Source of the DNA: Ascidiaceihabitans sp.
Lineage (GTDB): Bacteria; Pseudomonadota; Alphaproteobacteria; Rhodobacterales; Rhodobacteraceae
DNA: 14,410 bases
Assembly: GCA_023301665.1 (NCBI GenBank)
Contig: JALZUL010000077.1
Coordinates: forward strand, 1-14,410
Direction of reading: 5' to 3'
Shown here: in pieces, positions 1 through 7,909 of the stretch
How positions within the stretch are numbered: position 1 is the stretch's first letter
Layout of the letters: the number at the start of each line of letters is the position of its first letter
Made by a program: the position numbers and the translations under genes
The notes under the pieces: model-generated
Told to the model about the DNA's origin: nothing
What the model saw: the letters and a program-made list of their open reading frames with translations, nothing else
The model's database searches: none

Positions 1-244
1 GCTAATCGTCACGGATGGAACCGAGTTGCTAATCATTACAGGAGCGGGGGATGTTTTAGAACCAGAGCACAGCGTTGCGGCTATTGGGTCTGGTGGCAAC
101 TACGCTTTGGCAGCGGCACGTGGGCTTATGGATAGTGATCGCAACGCAGAGCAAGTGGCGCGTGATGCGATGGCAATTGCCGCTGATATCTGTGTGTATA
201 CCAACGGCAATCTGACTGTGGAGTCGATTAAGAAGGGATCTTAA
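1..244 (+). CDS. hslV: HslV, ATP-dependent protease proteolytic subunit (5' truncated)
   Basis: This is the C-terminal end of HslV, the threonine-protease subunit of the cytoplasmic HslVU (ClpQY) complex, which degrades proteins unfolded by HslU. The reading frame is open from base 2, before any start codon, so the gene enters from outside the window. About 80 residues are visible. They contain the family's late signature: TDGTELL, then a GDVLEPE segment, then AAIGSGGNYALAAARGL, and a helical tail ending in ICVYTNGN. The N-terminal catalytic threonine lies outside the window. The stop codon at 242-244 abuts the stop of the opposing DM13 gene with no spacer. hslU does not follow directly as in the usual hslVU operon; it starts about 550 bases further on. 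Identity is firm from the C-terminal motif string; completeness cannot be judged. Confidence 0.93.
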   Translation, partial: LIVTDGTELLIITGAGDVLEPEHSVAAIGSGGNYALAAARGLMDSDRNAEQVARDAMAIAADICVYTNGNLTVESIKKGS

Positions 245-628
245 TCAGAACTTAGCAACGCCTAGGCCAACGCTGAATTTTTCACACCAAACCCAAACTT
301 CGTTGAAATCATCAGGGTTAATACCCGCTGGTACTTGGTATGAGGATGCGCCTTTGTTCTTTTTCAAAAGACCCATCAAAGTGGATTTATCGTAACCATT
401 GTTACCAAGAGCAATCTTTGGATCAGGTGCACCGTCAAAAGTGAAATCATCCAGCAAATGAATAACGTAACCGCCATTTTCTTTGACGATCTCTACACGA
501 CCTGTGGTCACGTGGTTGTTGACGCCTTTGAAAGACGCGATGCGTCCGTGGCCGCCTGCAAATGCTGGCGTCGTTACAGCAGCAGCGCCTGCGGCAACTG
601 ATAGATTAAGAAAAAAACGGCGATTCAT
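245..628 (-). CDS. Exported DM13-domain protein
   Basis: A 127-residue protein with an N-terminal export signal and a single DM13-like domain. Residues 1-24 look like a Tat signal: twin arginines R3-R4 followed by FFL, an alanine-rich hydrophobic stretch, and a TPAFA cleavage site near residue 24. The mature part shows the DM13 pattern: a GVNNHVTTGRVEIV strand near residues 35-48, LLDDF at 58-62, a GAPDPKIAL segment, a KGASSYQVP segment, and a C-terminal VWVWCEKFSVGLGVA with the conserved cysteine C115. DM13 domains have been proposed to act in extracellular or periplasmic redox or electron-transfer processes; the exact function is unknown. The ATG at 628 has a strong AGGAG ribosome site seven bases upstream, which supports this start. 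The gene sits antisense between hslV and hslU and splits that pair. Domain assignment is fairly sure, biological role is not. Confidence 0.8.
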   Translation of the reverse strand: MNRRFFLNLSVAAGAAAVTTPAFAGGHGRIASFKGVNNHVTTGRVEIVKENGGYVIHLLDDFTFDGAPDPKIALGNNGYDKSTLMGLLKKNKGASSYQVPAGINPDDFNEVWVWCEKFSVGLGVAKF

Positions 629-795
629 GAGATCTCTCCTGAGTTTCGATATATTGGCGGCAGCTTACAGTTCGAATTTTTTTACACCAGATACCTCTCA
701 GATACGTGATTGTTCGCGTTGATTTCGTGTTCTTGGTTGCGTTCTTGTGCCCAGCGCTTACATGATTTGTAACAAATTCAACGCAGGATGCCGCT

Positions 796-2103
796 TTGAC
801 TGATCTTACACCTAGAGAAATTGTTTCAGAACTTGATCGCTTTATCATCGGTCAAAATGATGCCAAACGCGCTGTCGCAGTTGCTTTGCGCAATCGTTGG
901 CGCCGCAAACATTTGTCAGACGATCTTCGCGACGAAGTGTATCCAAAGAACATCTTGATGATTGGCCCCACCGGTGTTGGGAAAACAGAAATCAGCCGTC
1001 GTTTGGCAAAACTGGCAAAGGCTCCCTTTCTCAAGGTCGAAGCCACTAAGTTTACCGAAGTTGGCTACGTTGGTCGCGACGTTGAACAGATCGTGCGTGA
1101 TTTGATGGACAATGCGATCACAATGACACGCGAGTTGATGCGTGAAGATGTAAAAGCCAAAGCCCATCAATCAGCAGAAGATCGCGTGATAGAAGCCATT
1201 GCAGGGACCGATGCGCGCGAAGGTACCCGCGATATGTTCCGCAAAAAGCTAAAAGCTGGAGAGTTGGATGACACCATCATCGAGCTAGAGGTCGCAGATA
1301 CCTCTAGTCCATTTCCAACGATGGAAATTCCCGGACAACCCGGATCAAACATGGGTATGATGAACCTAGGTGATATATTTGGCAAAGCGATGGGCGGGCG
1401 CACAGTGCGTCGCAAGCTAAAGGTTGTCGATTGCTATGACGTTTTGATCGGTGAAGAAGCTGACAAGTTGTTAGACGATGAAACTGTGACCCGCGCCGCA
1501 CTTGAGGCTGTTGAGCAGAATGGCATCGTCTTCTTGGACGAAATAGACAAGGTTTGCGCCCGATCAGATGCCCGTGGCGGCGACGTGAGCCGCGAGGGTG
1601 TGCAACGTGATCTTTTGCCTTTGATTGAAGGCACTACAGTCAGCACCAAACACGGCAGCGTCAAAACTGACCACATTCTTTTCATTGCCTCAGGTGCGTT
1701 CCATATCGCAAAACCTTCAGACCTGCTTCCTGAATTGCAGGGTCGTTTGCCTATTCGGGTCGAATTGCAGCCTTTGACTGAAGCTGACTTTGTTCGGATT
1801 TTGACTGAAACAGAGAACGCTCTAACCCTTCAATACACAGCATTGATGGGAACCGAAGACGTTACCGTATCGTTTGAACCCGAAGGCATTGCCGCACTCG
1901 CAAAGATCGCAGCTGACGTAAATCAGAGCGTTGAAAACATTGGCGCGCGCCGCTTGTACACAGTGATGGAACGCGTTTTTGAGGAACTTTCATTCGGCGC
2001 ACCCGATCGGGCAGGCGAGGAGATTGTTGTGAATGCTGCTTTTGTCGAAGAAAATCTAGGCGCATTGACCAAATCAACAGACCTTAGCCGATACGTGCTT
2101 TGA
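796..2103 (+). CDS. hslU: HslU, ATPase/unfoldase subunit of HslVU protease
   Basis: HslU is a hexameric AAA+ ATPase that recognises and unfolds substrates and threads them into the HslV peptidase. The 435 residues match full family length. Visible motifs are LDRFIIGQ near the N-terminus, Walker A GPTGVGKT at 57-64, the pore loop GYVG at 90-93, Walker B IVFLDEID around 244-251, the arginine-bearing ELQGRLPIRVEL around 313-324, the sensor-2 GARR at 383-386, and the LSRYVL tail that docks into HslV. The start is a TTG at 796; it is the only usable one because an in-frame stop lies at 763-765, and AGGA at 785-788 gives good spacing. Since the DM13 gene points the other way upstream, hslU must be transcribed from its own promoter in 629-795; I see no convincing sigma-70 or heat-shock promoter there. 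A lipoprotein hydrolase follows after 69 bases. Confidence 0.97.
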   Translation: MTDLTPREIVSELDRFIIGQNDAKRAVAVALRNRWRRKHLSDDLRDEVYPKNILMIGPTGVGKTEISRRLAKLAKAPFLKVEATKFTEVGYVGRDVEQIVRDLMDNAITMTRELMREDVKAKAHQSAEDRVIEAIAGTDAREGTRDMFRKKLKAGELDDTIIELEVADTSSPFPTMEIPGQPGSNMGMMNLGDIFGKAMGGRTVRRKLKVVDCYDVLIGEEADKLLDDETVTRAALEAVEQNGIVFLDEIDKVCARSDARGGDVSREGVQRDLLPLIEGTTVSTKHGSVKTDHILFIASGAFHIAKPSDLLPELQGRLPIRVELQPLTEADFVRILTETENALTLQYTALMGTEDVTVSFEPEGIAALAKIAADVNQSVENIGARRLYTVMERVFEELSFGAPDRAGEEIVVNAAFVEENLGALTKSTDLSRYVL

Positions 2104-2172
2104 TCGTAGTACTGGCCAGAAGCTTCGCGCTGGTTTAGGTCTTTTGGTAAGAAATTTACTGAAAGCCGCAAT

Positions 2173-3267
2173 ATGCGCTGGTTGATCATTTTTCTAACTT
2201 TTAGCCTTGTGGCATGTTCCAACCGGACTGCTGCACCTATTGTAGTTGAAGCGCTTGAGATCGGTAGCAATCATACGGTGCTGGTCGGGACGACCCGCTT
2301 GCAAGATGATGATGGGACATTTGGCATTGGCCGATCATCGCATCTTCAGTTTGTTGAGCTCGACATCTCGATCCCTCCCAATCGCGAAACAGGGTCAATT
2401 TCGGATGGTTTAAAACGGCCCAATCCTCACAAAGATTTTGCCATTGCTGCTCAGGAGAATTTTGAGACTTCGACAGACTTTAAACAACGCCTAAATCGAG
2501 CGTTTTCTCAAAACCCGCAAAATAGCCGCGATGTCATCATTTATGTTCATGGGTACAATAACAGTTTTACGGACGCAGCTTTTAGGATCGCCCAGCTTTC
2601 CGTTGATCTAGATTTACCCGCAACATCAGTTGCATATGCTTGGCCAAGCCGCGGTCACGTTCTTGGCTATGAATACGACACCGACAGCGCGTTATTTGCA
2701 CGCGATGGGCTACAAGAACTCATACAAACGATCAAAGATAGCGGTGCCGGTCGCATTACCGTTGTTGCACATTCGTTAGGATCCGGTTTGTTAATGGAAG
2801 CGATGCGTCAAATAGAATTGGCAGAGCCGGGTTGGCCCGAACGGAATTTGTCAGGCGTAATTCTATTTTCGCCAGATCTGAATGTGGATGTGTTTCGTTC
2901 ACAAACGAACGCGTTCCAAAAGCTCCCGCAGCCGTTCATCATTTTTTCCTCACAATCCGACAAATTTCTTAAGTTGTCCGCCCGGCTTCGCTGGGAAAAG
3001 CAACGTCTTGGCAGTTTAAAAGATGCAGAAGAATTTGCCGATTTACCGATCGATTTCGTGGATGTGACAGCATTTACAGATGGCAGTGCAGGGAACCATT
3101 TTGCTGTAGGCTCTTCCTCATCCCTGATTTCACTTCTTCGGTCTGCTCCACGACTGAATGAGAGTTTTGCATCGGGTAGTAGCGGCGCTATTTTTTCTGT
3201 ACCCGGCCAACGGCGTGTCCTTCGAAACGCGACCCAGATCGTGATCGCGCGCGGTGATGAACGCTAA
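2173..3267 (+). CDS. Lipoprotein alpha/beta hydrolase (DUF900-like)
   Basis: A 364-residue putative serine hydrolase anchored as a lipoprotein. Residues 1-15 form a short signal peptide ending in a lipobox, LVAC, with the cysteine at 15. The catalytic domain spans roughly 35-320. It has an HGYNNSF oxyanion-type motif at 126-132, a nucleophile elbow AHSLGSG with Ser201, a candidate acid Asp263 in SSQSDKF, and a candidate catalytic histidine His309 in GNHF. This layout matches the DUF900 alpha/beta hydrolases found in many alphaproteobacteria, whose substrates are not established. The preceding 69-base gap after hslU has no clear terminator, so read-through from hslU is possible, and the MFS gene starts three bases after the stop, indicating co-transcription. 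The start has only a weak GAAAG ribosome site, but it yields the signal peptide. The fold is confident; the substrate is unknown. Confidence 0.85.
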   Translation: MRWLIIFLTFSLVACSNRTAAPIVVEALEIGSNHTVLVGTTRLQDDDGTFGIGRSSHLQFVELDISIPPNRETGSISDGLKRPNPHKDFAIAAQENFETSTDFKQRLNRAFSQNPQNSRDVIIYVHGYNNSFTDAAFRIAQLSVDLDLPATSVAYAWPSRGHVLGYEYDTDSALFARDGLQELIQTIKDSGAGRITVVAHSLGSGLLMEAMRQIELAEPGWPERNLSGVILFSPDLNVDVFRSQTNAFQKLPQPFIIFSSQSDKFLKLSARLRWEKQRLGSLKDAEEFADLPIDFVDVTAFTDGSAGNHFAVGSSSSLISLLRSAPRLNESFASGSSGAIFSVPGQRRVLRNATQIVIARGDER

Positions 3268-3270
3268 TTT

Positions 3271-4485
3271 ATGCGCAGTACATTCCTAATTAGAAACGCC
3301 ACATGGTTGGGGTCTGGTGTCCTTATGACATTGCTTTCGTCATTCGGTCAGACATTCTTTATCTCGATATTTGCCGCTGAAATCCAATCAGATTTTGGTT
3401 TGAGCCATGGTGCTTGGGGTGGCATCTACGCCTTGGGTACAATGTTAAGTGCCGTGGCGATGCTTTGGGCCGGAGGAATAACTGACAAGTTTCGCGTCAG
3501 GGTGCTTGGCCCTGTAATCTTATTGGTCTTAGCATCTGCCTGCCTGCTTATGGCGTTAAACCCTTATGTTTGGTTTTTGCCTGTTGTTATCTTTGCTCTA
3601 CGGTTTTCAGGGCAGGGCATGGCCACCCATATCGCTGTGGTCGCGATGGCCCGTTGGTTTGTCGCGACTAGAGGGCGGGCGTTATCGATTTCAGCCCTTG
3701 GACACTCGATAGGGCAAGCTGTCTTACCACTCTTTTTTGTTATGCTTTTGGGTTTTACAAATTGGCGAAATCTGTGGGTTTTAGCTGCAGTTTTTTGTTT
3801 AGCTGGGATCCCACTTCTTATTCGACTCTTAAGGAAAGAACGCACACCACAATCAATGGCGAATGATAGTCCATCTTTTGGGATGAATGGCCATTTTTGG
3901 AACCGCCTTGAGATGATCAAACATCCGTTGTTTTGGTGTATGGTCCCCTCTGTTCTTGGCCCATCTGCGTTCAGCACAGCCTTCTTTTTTCATCAGGTCC
4001 ATTTTTCACAAATTAAGGGGATCAACCTTGTAACCTTTGTTGCGCAGCTACCGCTTTTTACTGCTGTATCGGTTGGGGCGATGTTGCTTTCTGGTTGGGG
4101 TATTGACCGGTTTGGAACGCCGCGTTTGGTTCCCTTTTTTCAGGTTCCAATAATCGCGGCCTTTGTCCTATTTGGTCTTTCAGGAGATCTTTTTACCCTG
4201 TCTTTTGCCTTTGTAATGCTAGGTTTGAGCGCCGGTGCAACATCTGTGTTGCCCAGCGCTTTTTGGGCGGAATTCTATGGGACCAAGTATATTGGATCAA
4301 TCAAAGCACTTGCAGCTGCGGTGATGGTTTTAGGCTCCGCAATTGGGCCCGGAATTACAGGATTGTTGATCGATTTTGGGATCCGTCTAGAGGTACAGTT
4401 TTACTGGATTGCAGTTTATTTCGCCTGCGCAACCTTCATGCTTTGGTTTGGTGTGCGAAAGTTCACACCACAGCTAAAAGCCTAG
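3271..4485 (+). CDS. Major facilitator superfamily transporter
   Basis: A 404-residue polytopic inner-membrane protein with about twelve hydrophobic segments, as usual for MFS secondary transporters. The cytoplasmic loop between helices 2 and 3 carries a motif-A-like sequence, AGGITDKFRVR, with Asp72 and a following lysine. The central loop (residues about 185-215) is hydrophilic and joins two six-helix halves. The substrate cannot be told from sequence alone. The gene starts three bases after the lipoprotein hydrolase stop, so the two are likely made from one transcript and may act together, for example hydrolysis followed by uptake or export; that is inference. No recognisable ribosome site lies in the three-base gap; AACGC precedes it, so translation may be coupled to the upstream gene. 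The stop overlaps that of the convergent smr gene in a shared CTAG. Confidence 0.88.
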   Translation: MRSTFLIRNATWLGSGVLMTLLSSFGQTFFISIFAAEIQSDFGLSHGAWGGIYALGTMLSAVAMLWAGGITDKFRVRVLGPVILLVLASACLLMALNPYVWFLPVVIFALRFSGQGMATHIAVVAMARWFVATRGRALSISALGHSIGQAVLPLFFVMLLGFTNWRNLWVLAAVFCLAGIPLLIRLLRKERTPQSMANDSPSFGMNGHFWNRLEMIKHPLFWCMVPSVLGPSAFSTAFFFHQVHFSQIKGINLVTFVAQLPLFTAVSVGAMLLSGWGIDRFGTPRLVPFFQVPIIAAFVLFGLSGDLFTLSFAFVMLGLSAGATSVLPSAFWAEFYGTKYIGSIKALAAAVMVLGSAIGPGITGLLIDFGIRLEVQFYWIAVYFACATFMLWFGVRKFTPQLKA

Positions 4486-5078
4486 TTCGGTTTACGAAGG
4501 TAGATATAGTAAGCGCCCCCGCCACCATGGCGATCATGGGCTTGAGTAACTTGCAAAACAGCTGACGACAAAGGCGGGAGCGCCAACCATTGAGGCACCT
4601 GATGCCGTAACACACCAAAACGTACGGGAATGGGGCCGCCGTCATCTCGGGATTTCCCCTTACCGGTAATGACCAGAACCAACCTTTTGCCGCTTCTTTG
4701 CGCAGATAGAATAAACTGTGTCAGCATTGGATGAGCACGATCAAGGGTAAGCCCATGTAAATCCAATCGACCCTCCGGCTTTAATTTACCCCGTTTCATC
4801 TGCTCAAACGCTTTCCGATCCATCTGCACTGGCGCATTTCGCACCTGATCAGAAATTGACGGCATTCGATCTACATGGATTCTCGACTTAGCCTTAGAGC
4901 CAGCCGGCTTCATCAATGTTTCAATCAACTTGCGCCGTTTAGGAGCCGACACAAATTGCGGTTCCACCGTGGGCAGTGGTTTTGAGGCTCTTGGCTTAAG
5001 CCCACCCTCAAGGCGTTCTGTCTGGTCAGCCACTTGACGCCACAGCTCAAGCTCTTCGGGGCGAAGTTTACGTCCCAT
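4482..5078 (-). CDS. Smr/MutS2-domain protein
   Basis: A 198-residue protein with a C-terminal Smr domain. The N-terminal 100 residues are charged and low in complexity, with an LRPEELELWRQVADQT opening that recurs in alphaproteobacterial members. The Smr domain starts at the LDLHG motif (105-109), continues through AHPMLTQFILSAQRSGKRLVLVITGKG (TGKG at 138-141) and ends with a glycine-rich HGGGGAYYIYLRK segment from 184. Smr domains bind or cleave branched DNA or RNA in the families studied, including MutS2 and ribosome-rescue endonucleases; the role of stand-alone alphaproteobacterial copies is not settled. Its ATG follows the mltA stop with no spacing (TAAATG), so translation is probably coupled to mltA. 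Its stop and the MFS stop share the palindromic CTAG at 4482-4485. The family is confident, the substrate is not. Confidence 0.9.
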   Translation of the reverse strand: MGRKLRPEELELWRQVADQTERLEGGLKPRASKPLPTVEPQFVSAPKRRKLIETLMKPAGSKAKSRIHVDRMPSISDQVRNAPVQMDRKAFEQMKRGKLKPEGRLDLHGLTLDRAHPMLTQFILSAQRSGKRLVLVITGKGKSRDDGGPIPVRFGVLRHQVPQWLALPPLSSAVLQVTQAHDRHGGGGAYYIYLRKPN

Positions 5079-6137
5079 TTACGTATCCTCTGGCAACAAA
5101 GCATATGCGCGTTGGATAGGCATCAATACCATCATCCGACCCGGATCACGTAAGCGCCCTGCCGCTTTACCAGCCTGATCACCGGTTCCAAAGAACACAT
5201 CAGCGCGTTGCGCACCCTTAATCGCGGACCCTGTATCTTGTGCCATCATCAGACGGCGCAAAGGGTCCTTGCCATCCTTTTCGATCCAGACAGGGGAGCC
5301 GAGCTTAACAATACTCGGATCAACCGCAATGCTTCGCATCGTCGTGATTGAACGGTTCATAGCGCCAAGCGGCCCTTTATGGGCTGGCACCTGATCTACA
5401 TTGCGAAAGAACACATAAGAATTGTTGTGAAACAGCAGTTCACGTCCATCTACCGGATTGCGGCGCACCCAATTCTTGATCACTTCTGCACTGACTTGGT
5501 GAGGCTCGTAGACTTTGCGGCGCACCAACTCGGCACCGAGAGAGCGGTAAAGATGGCCATTTGCACCTGAAAAACCAACCCTCACAAAATTACCATTCGG
5601 CAAGCGAATGCGGCCTGATCCTTGGATTTGAAGAAAGAACAATTCGACCGAGTCATCGACCCAAGCAATCTCAAGCCCACGCCCATCCATAACGCCGCTT
5701 GTTAGAATTTCACGACGAGTCAGCCATGGGCGTATACGGCGAGCCTCGGCGGGCATTGCGTACACAGGGAAACGATAGCGATCGGTTCTGACCAATGATC
5801 CATCAAGTTCGGGCTCAAAATACCCTGTGAAAAGAGCATCCTTTCCATCTTCGATCAAAACAGGGCGAAACAATAGTTCAAAAAAGCTGCGGGCGTCAGG
5901 CCGTTGACTGGCATAGGCACAGAGTGTGCTCCAGTCAGGGTCGTCCATATCCTGGCATGTATTTTGGAAAACGGAGAGGGCAGCGGAATGATCATCCTCT
6001 GCCCATCCATCAAGCTCGTCGAAAGACAAAACCTTATAGGTCACCTCGGCATTTGCTGGCTTGGTCATATTGAAAAACCCCGCAGCAACGACAAGTGCAA
6101 CCGCCTGGCTTATGCGTCTGTAGAAACAAGTAGCCAA
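5079..6137 (-). CDS. mltA: MltA family murein lytic transglycosylase
   Basis: MltA cleaves the MurNAc-GlcNAc bond in peptidoglycan with formation of 1,6-anhydromuramic acid. The 352 residues contain the MltA beta-barrel domain, with LFTGYFEPELDGS near residue 102 and FFLQIQGSGRIRL near 170, followed by a C-terminal 3D domain: AQDTGSAIKG with D301, then ADVFFG with D313, then D320. By the E. coli enzyme, the second aspartate should be the catalytic one. Residues about 7-30 are a Sec-type signal peptide ending in ANA; there is no lipobox, so this copy is probably periplasmic and soluble, unlike the lipoprotein of E. coli. A TTG at 6137 is the only in-frame start that includes the signal; an in-frame stop lies just upstream and the next start (ATG, residue 24) would delete it. 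It overlaps the timA-like gene by 28 bases and is coupled to smr. Confidence 0.93.
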   Translation of the reverse strand: MATCFYRRISQAVALVVAAGFFNMTKPANAEVTYKVLSFDELDGWAEDDHSAALSVFQNTCQDMDDPDWSTLCAYASQRPDARSFFELLFRPVLIEDGKDALFTGYFEPELDGSLVRTDRYRFPVYAMPAEARRIRPWLTRREILTSGVMDGRGLEIAWVDDSVELFFLQIQGSGRIRLPNGNFVRVGFSGANGHLYRSLGAELVRRKVYEPHQVSAEVIKNWVRRNPVDGRELLFHNNSYVFFRNVDQVPAHKGPLGAMNRSITTMRSIAVDPSIVKLGSPVWIEKDGKDPLRRLMMAQDTGSAIKGAQRADVFFGTGDQAGKAAGRLRDPGRMMVLMPIQRAYALLPEDT

Positions 6138-6769
6138 TTTGGATCATCCGACCCCATGACGCGTGCAAACGCCCATGTGTCTTTTTGTTTCTTAACTTCG
6201 CTTGTGCTGCCTTCAACAATATCTCCACCGCGATCACGTACAGCAGATGTTAGTTCCGCGACGAAGCGAATGGTGATTTCAGCTTCATTGGTTGCTTTGT
6301 CCAAAGTAGCCCCAACCAATTTCATCTCGCGAACGCCAAAAAAGTTTGCTTCGATTGTCAGGCCTTGATCTTCGCGCGCAGCGACACCGTCGACAAAGCT
6401 CTCGTAAATTTCTTCCGACATGAAAGGTTGAATCTCTGCCAATTCGCCTGTCTCGTAACCCATAACGATCATCTCGTAGGCGCCGCGTGCGCCGCCAATG
6501 AAATCACCAACATTAAAAGACGGCTCTAGGCGTTTCATCCCTGATAGAGCATCGGCTTCAGAGCTGTCGGTATCAACATGGTCAGCGATATCTAGATCAG
6601 GTCCGCCTTCGATCACGTCAAAATCAGGACGACCACGCCGTTCATTCATTTGCGTAGGTGCCGCTGTATCTTCAAACCCCTCGCGGGTTCCCAGCACGTT
6701 TTTAAGGCGCAGAATGAGAAAGACGGCGATGCCGGCTAAAACCAAAAGTTGGATGAGGGGTTGATTCAT
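6110..6769 (-). CDS. Tim44/TimA-like membrane-anchored protein
   Basis: A 219-residue protein with one N-terminal transmembrane helix (residues about 4-22, LIQLLVLAGIAVFLILRL) followed by an acidic, disordered linker rich in D, E and G (about 30-75) and a C-terminal Tim44-like domain (about 80-215). The domain begins with FNVGDFIGGARGAYEMIVMGY and continues with a FMSEEIYESFVDGVAAREDQGL stretch typical of the bacterial relatives of mitochondrial Tim44. Bacterial members are described as putative adaptors at the inner membrane; no reaction is known. It is the first gene of the leftward timA-mltA-smr cluster, which suggests a link to the envelope, and it diverges from fxsA across about 90 bases. 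The start ATG at 6769 follows a GAGGT-like ribosome site. Family confident, function inferred only from domain and neighbours. Confidence 0.86.
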   Translation of the reverse strand: MNQPLIQLLVLAGIAVFLILRLKNVLGTREGFEDTAAPTQMNERRGRPDFDVIEGGPDLDIADHVDTDSSEADALSGMKRLEPSFNVGDFIGGARGAYEMIVMGYETGELAEIQPFMSEEIYESFVDGVAAREDQGLTIEANFFGVREMKLVGATLDKATNEAEITIRFVAELTSAVRDRGGDIVEGSTSEVKKQKDTWAFARVMGSDDPNWLLVSTDA

Positions 6770-6833
6770 ATTGACCTCGATAAATGCAAAAGCATGGAAA
6801 CGTTGCGTTGTTGTCCTTATGTAGGGGGCGAAC

Positions 6834-6854
6834 CCTTACAAGTCCACTGTAAGG
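6834..6854. repeat. Perfect 7-bp inverted repeat upstream of fxsA
   Basis: CCTTACA (6834-6840) and TGTAAGG (6848-6854) are exact reverse complements separated by seven bases. The right arm contains the only ribosome-site-like bases for the first possible fxsA ATG at 6858, so in RNA the hairpin would hide it. It could be an operator or a leader hairpin. This is seen in sequence; the function is inference. Confidence 0.5.
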
Positions 6855-6875
6855 CCCATGAAAGGATCCACCACG

Positions 6876-7367
6876 ATGTGGCTATTTTTGGCTTTTTTGG
6901 CCGTACCGCTGATTGAAATTACATTGTTCATCCAAATCGGAGGGGCAATTGGATTATGGCCAACGCTCTTGGTTGTTATCTTAACTGCTATTTTGGGTAC
7001 CTATTTGGTGCGCACCCAAGGTTTGATGGCGATAGGAAAGTTGCAATCTTCATTTTCGCAGCTTCAAGATCCAACAGAACCTTTAGCCCATGGTGCTATG
7101 ATCTTATTTGCCGGCGCTCTTTTGCTGACACCAGGATTCTTTACCGATGGTTTAGGATTTGCATTGTGCGTTCCTATGATCCGTTCTCAGGTTTTTCAAA
7201 ACCTGCGTAAGAAAATCAAAGTCCAATCCTTCAGTATGGGCGGTGCGGGGGCAGGGCAAACACAGCATCACCAGCCTTATGACCCAAACGTGATAGACGG
7301 AGATTTTGAAGAGGTCGAAACTGACACATCAGAACCCTCTGGCCCCTCAGGTTGGACCAAGCATTGA
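6876..7367 (+). CDS. fxsA: FxsA family membrane protein
   Basis: FxsA-family proteins are small inner-membrane proteins; in E. coli FxsA relieves exclusion of phage T7 by the F plasmid, and its normal role is unclear. The protein (163 residues from this start) opens with MWLFLAFLAVPLIEITLFIQIG, the family hallmark, followed by a GTYLVRTQG loop, two or three more hydrophobic segments, and a TPGFFTDGLGFAL motif near residue 90. The last 45 residues are hydrophilic and acidic. I chose the ATG at 6876 over that at 6858 because AAGGA at 6862-6866 has good spacing for it, and because the upstream ATG's ribosome site lies in an inverted repeat; using 6858 would add six residues. It diverges from the timA-like gene and is followed after 59 bases by secB, possibly in one transcript. 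Confidence 0.87.
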   Translation: MWLFLAFLAVPLIEITLFIQIGGAIGLWPTLLVVILTAILGTYLVRTQGLMAIGKLQSSFSQLQDPTEPLAHGAMILFAGALLLTPGFFTDGLGFALCVPMIRSQVFQNLRKKIKVQSFSMGGAGAGQTQHHQPYDPNVIDGDFEEVETDTSEPSGPSGWTKH

Positions 7368-7426
7368 GACCCCTGAGCCAAGGTGCTACAGGTTGAAAAA
7401 TTTCGGAATATCCGCAGGAGAATAAA

Positions 7427-7906
7427 ATGGCCGAGAACGAAGCACCACAAGCCCAACCGCAAATGCGCATCTTGGGTCAATTCATCCGCGACATGTCGTT
7501 TGAAAACATCATGGCGCAAAAAGGCGCCCCATCAGATGCACAGCCTGATGTTCAGGTTCAAGTGAACCTAGATGCCAAAAAGCGCAGCGATGACAACCAA
7601 TTTGAATCGTCCATCAAACTAAACGTGACATCCAAAGACAAAACCAGTGGTACAACCCTGTTTGTTATGGAAATCGATTACGTTGGTATTTTCAGCATCG
7701 AAGGTGTTCCAGAAGATCAAATGCACCCGTTCTTGTTGATTGAATGCCCGCGCATGATCTTCCCATTCTTGCGCCGCATCGTCAGCGACGTGACACGCGA
7801 TGGTGGTTTCCCGCCATTAAACTTGGAAAACATCGATTTCATTTCGCTTTACCGCAACGAAATCGCGCGCCGTCAGGCAGAACAACCTGCACCGACAAAC
7901 GCATAA
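7427..7906 (+). CDS. secB: SecB, protein-export chaperone
   Basis: SecB is a cytosolic tetrameric chaperone that keeps preproteins unfolded and hands them to SecA at the Sec translocase. The 159 residues match the family. Key stretches are ILGQFIRDMSFEN near 15-27, VQVQVNLDAKK, the TLFVMEIDYVGIFSIEGV core strand near 80-97, HPFLLIECPRMIFPFLRRIV near 106-125, and GGFPPLNLENIDFISLY near 131-147. The ATG has a strong AGGAG ribosome site eight bases upstream. It ends three bases before the stop of the convergent dnaQ; the strong hairpin at 7919-7953 lies just past the stop and could end its transcript. Next to secB, mltA and the timA-like gene, the region has an envelope-biogenesis flavour, but secB beside the maf-aroE-coaE-dnaQ operon is common near alphaproteobacterial origins. 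Confidence 0.97.
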   Translation: MAENEAPQAQPQMRILGQFIRDMSFENIMAQKGAPSDAQPDVQVQVNLDAKKRSDDNQFESSIKLNVTSKDKTSGTTLFVMEIDYVGIFSIEGVPEDQMHPFLLIECPRMIFPFLRRIVSDVTRDGGFPPLNLENIDFISLYRNEIARRQAEQPAPTNA

Positions 7907-7909
7907 ATT

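Noticed and set aside
629..795. Heat-shock (sigma-32) promoter for hslU
   Set aside because: CTTG occurs at 732-735 and 744-747, but no CCCCAT-like element follows at proper spacing. The region must hold promoters for both DM13 and hslU, yet none can be named.
2104..2172. Terminator after hslU
   Set aside because: CCAG and CTGG can pair near 2116-2133 but the stem is only four bases and no T run follows closely.
3564..3977. 137-codon open frame on the - strand within the MFS gene
   Set aside because: Antisense to the transporter, no domain and no ribosome site; judged a shadow.
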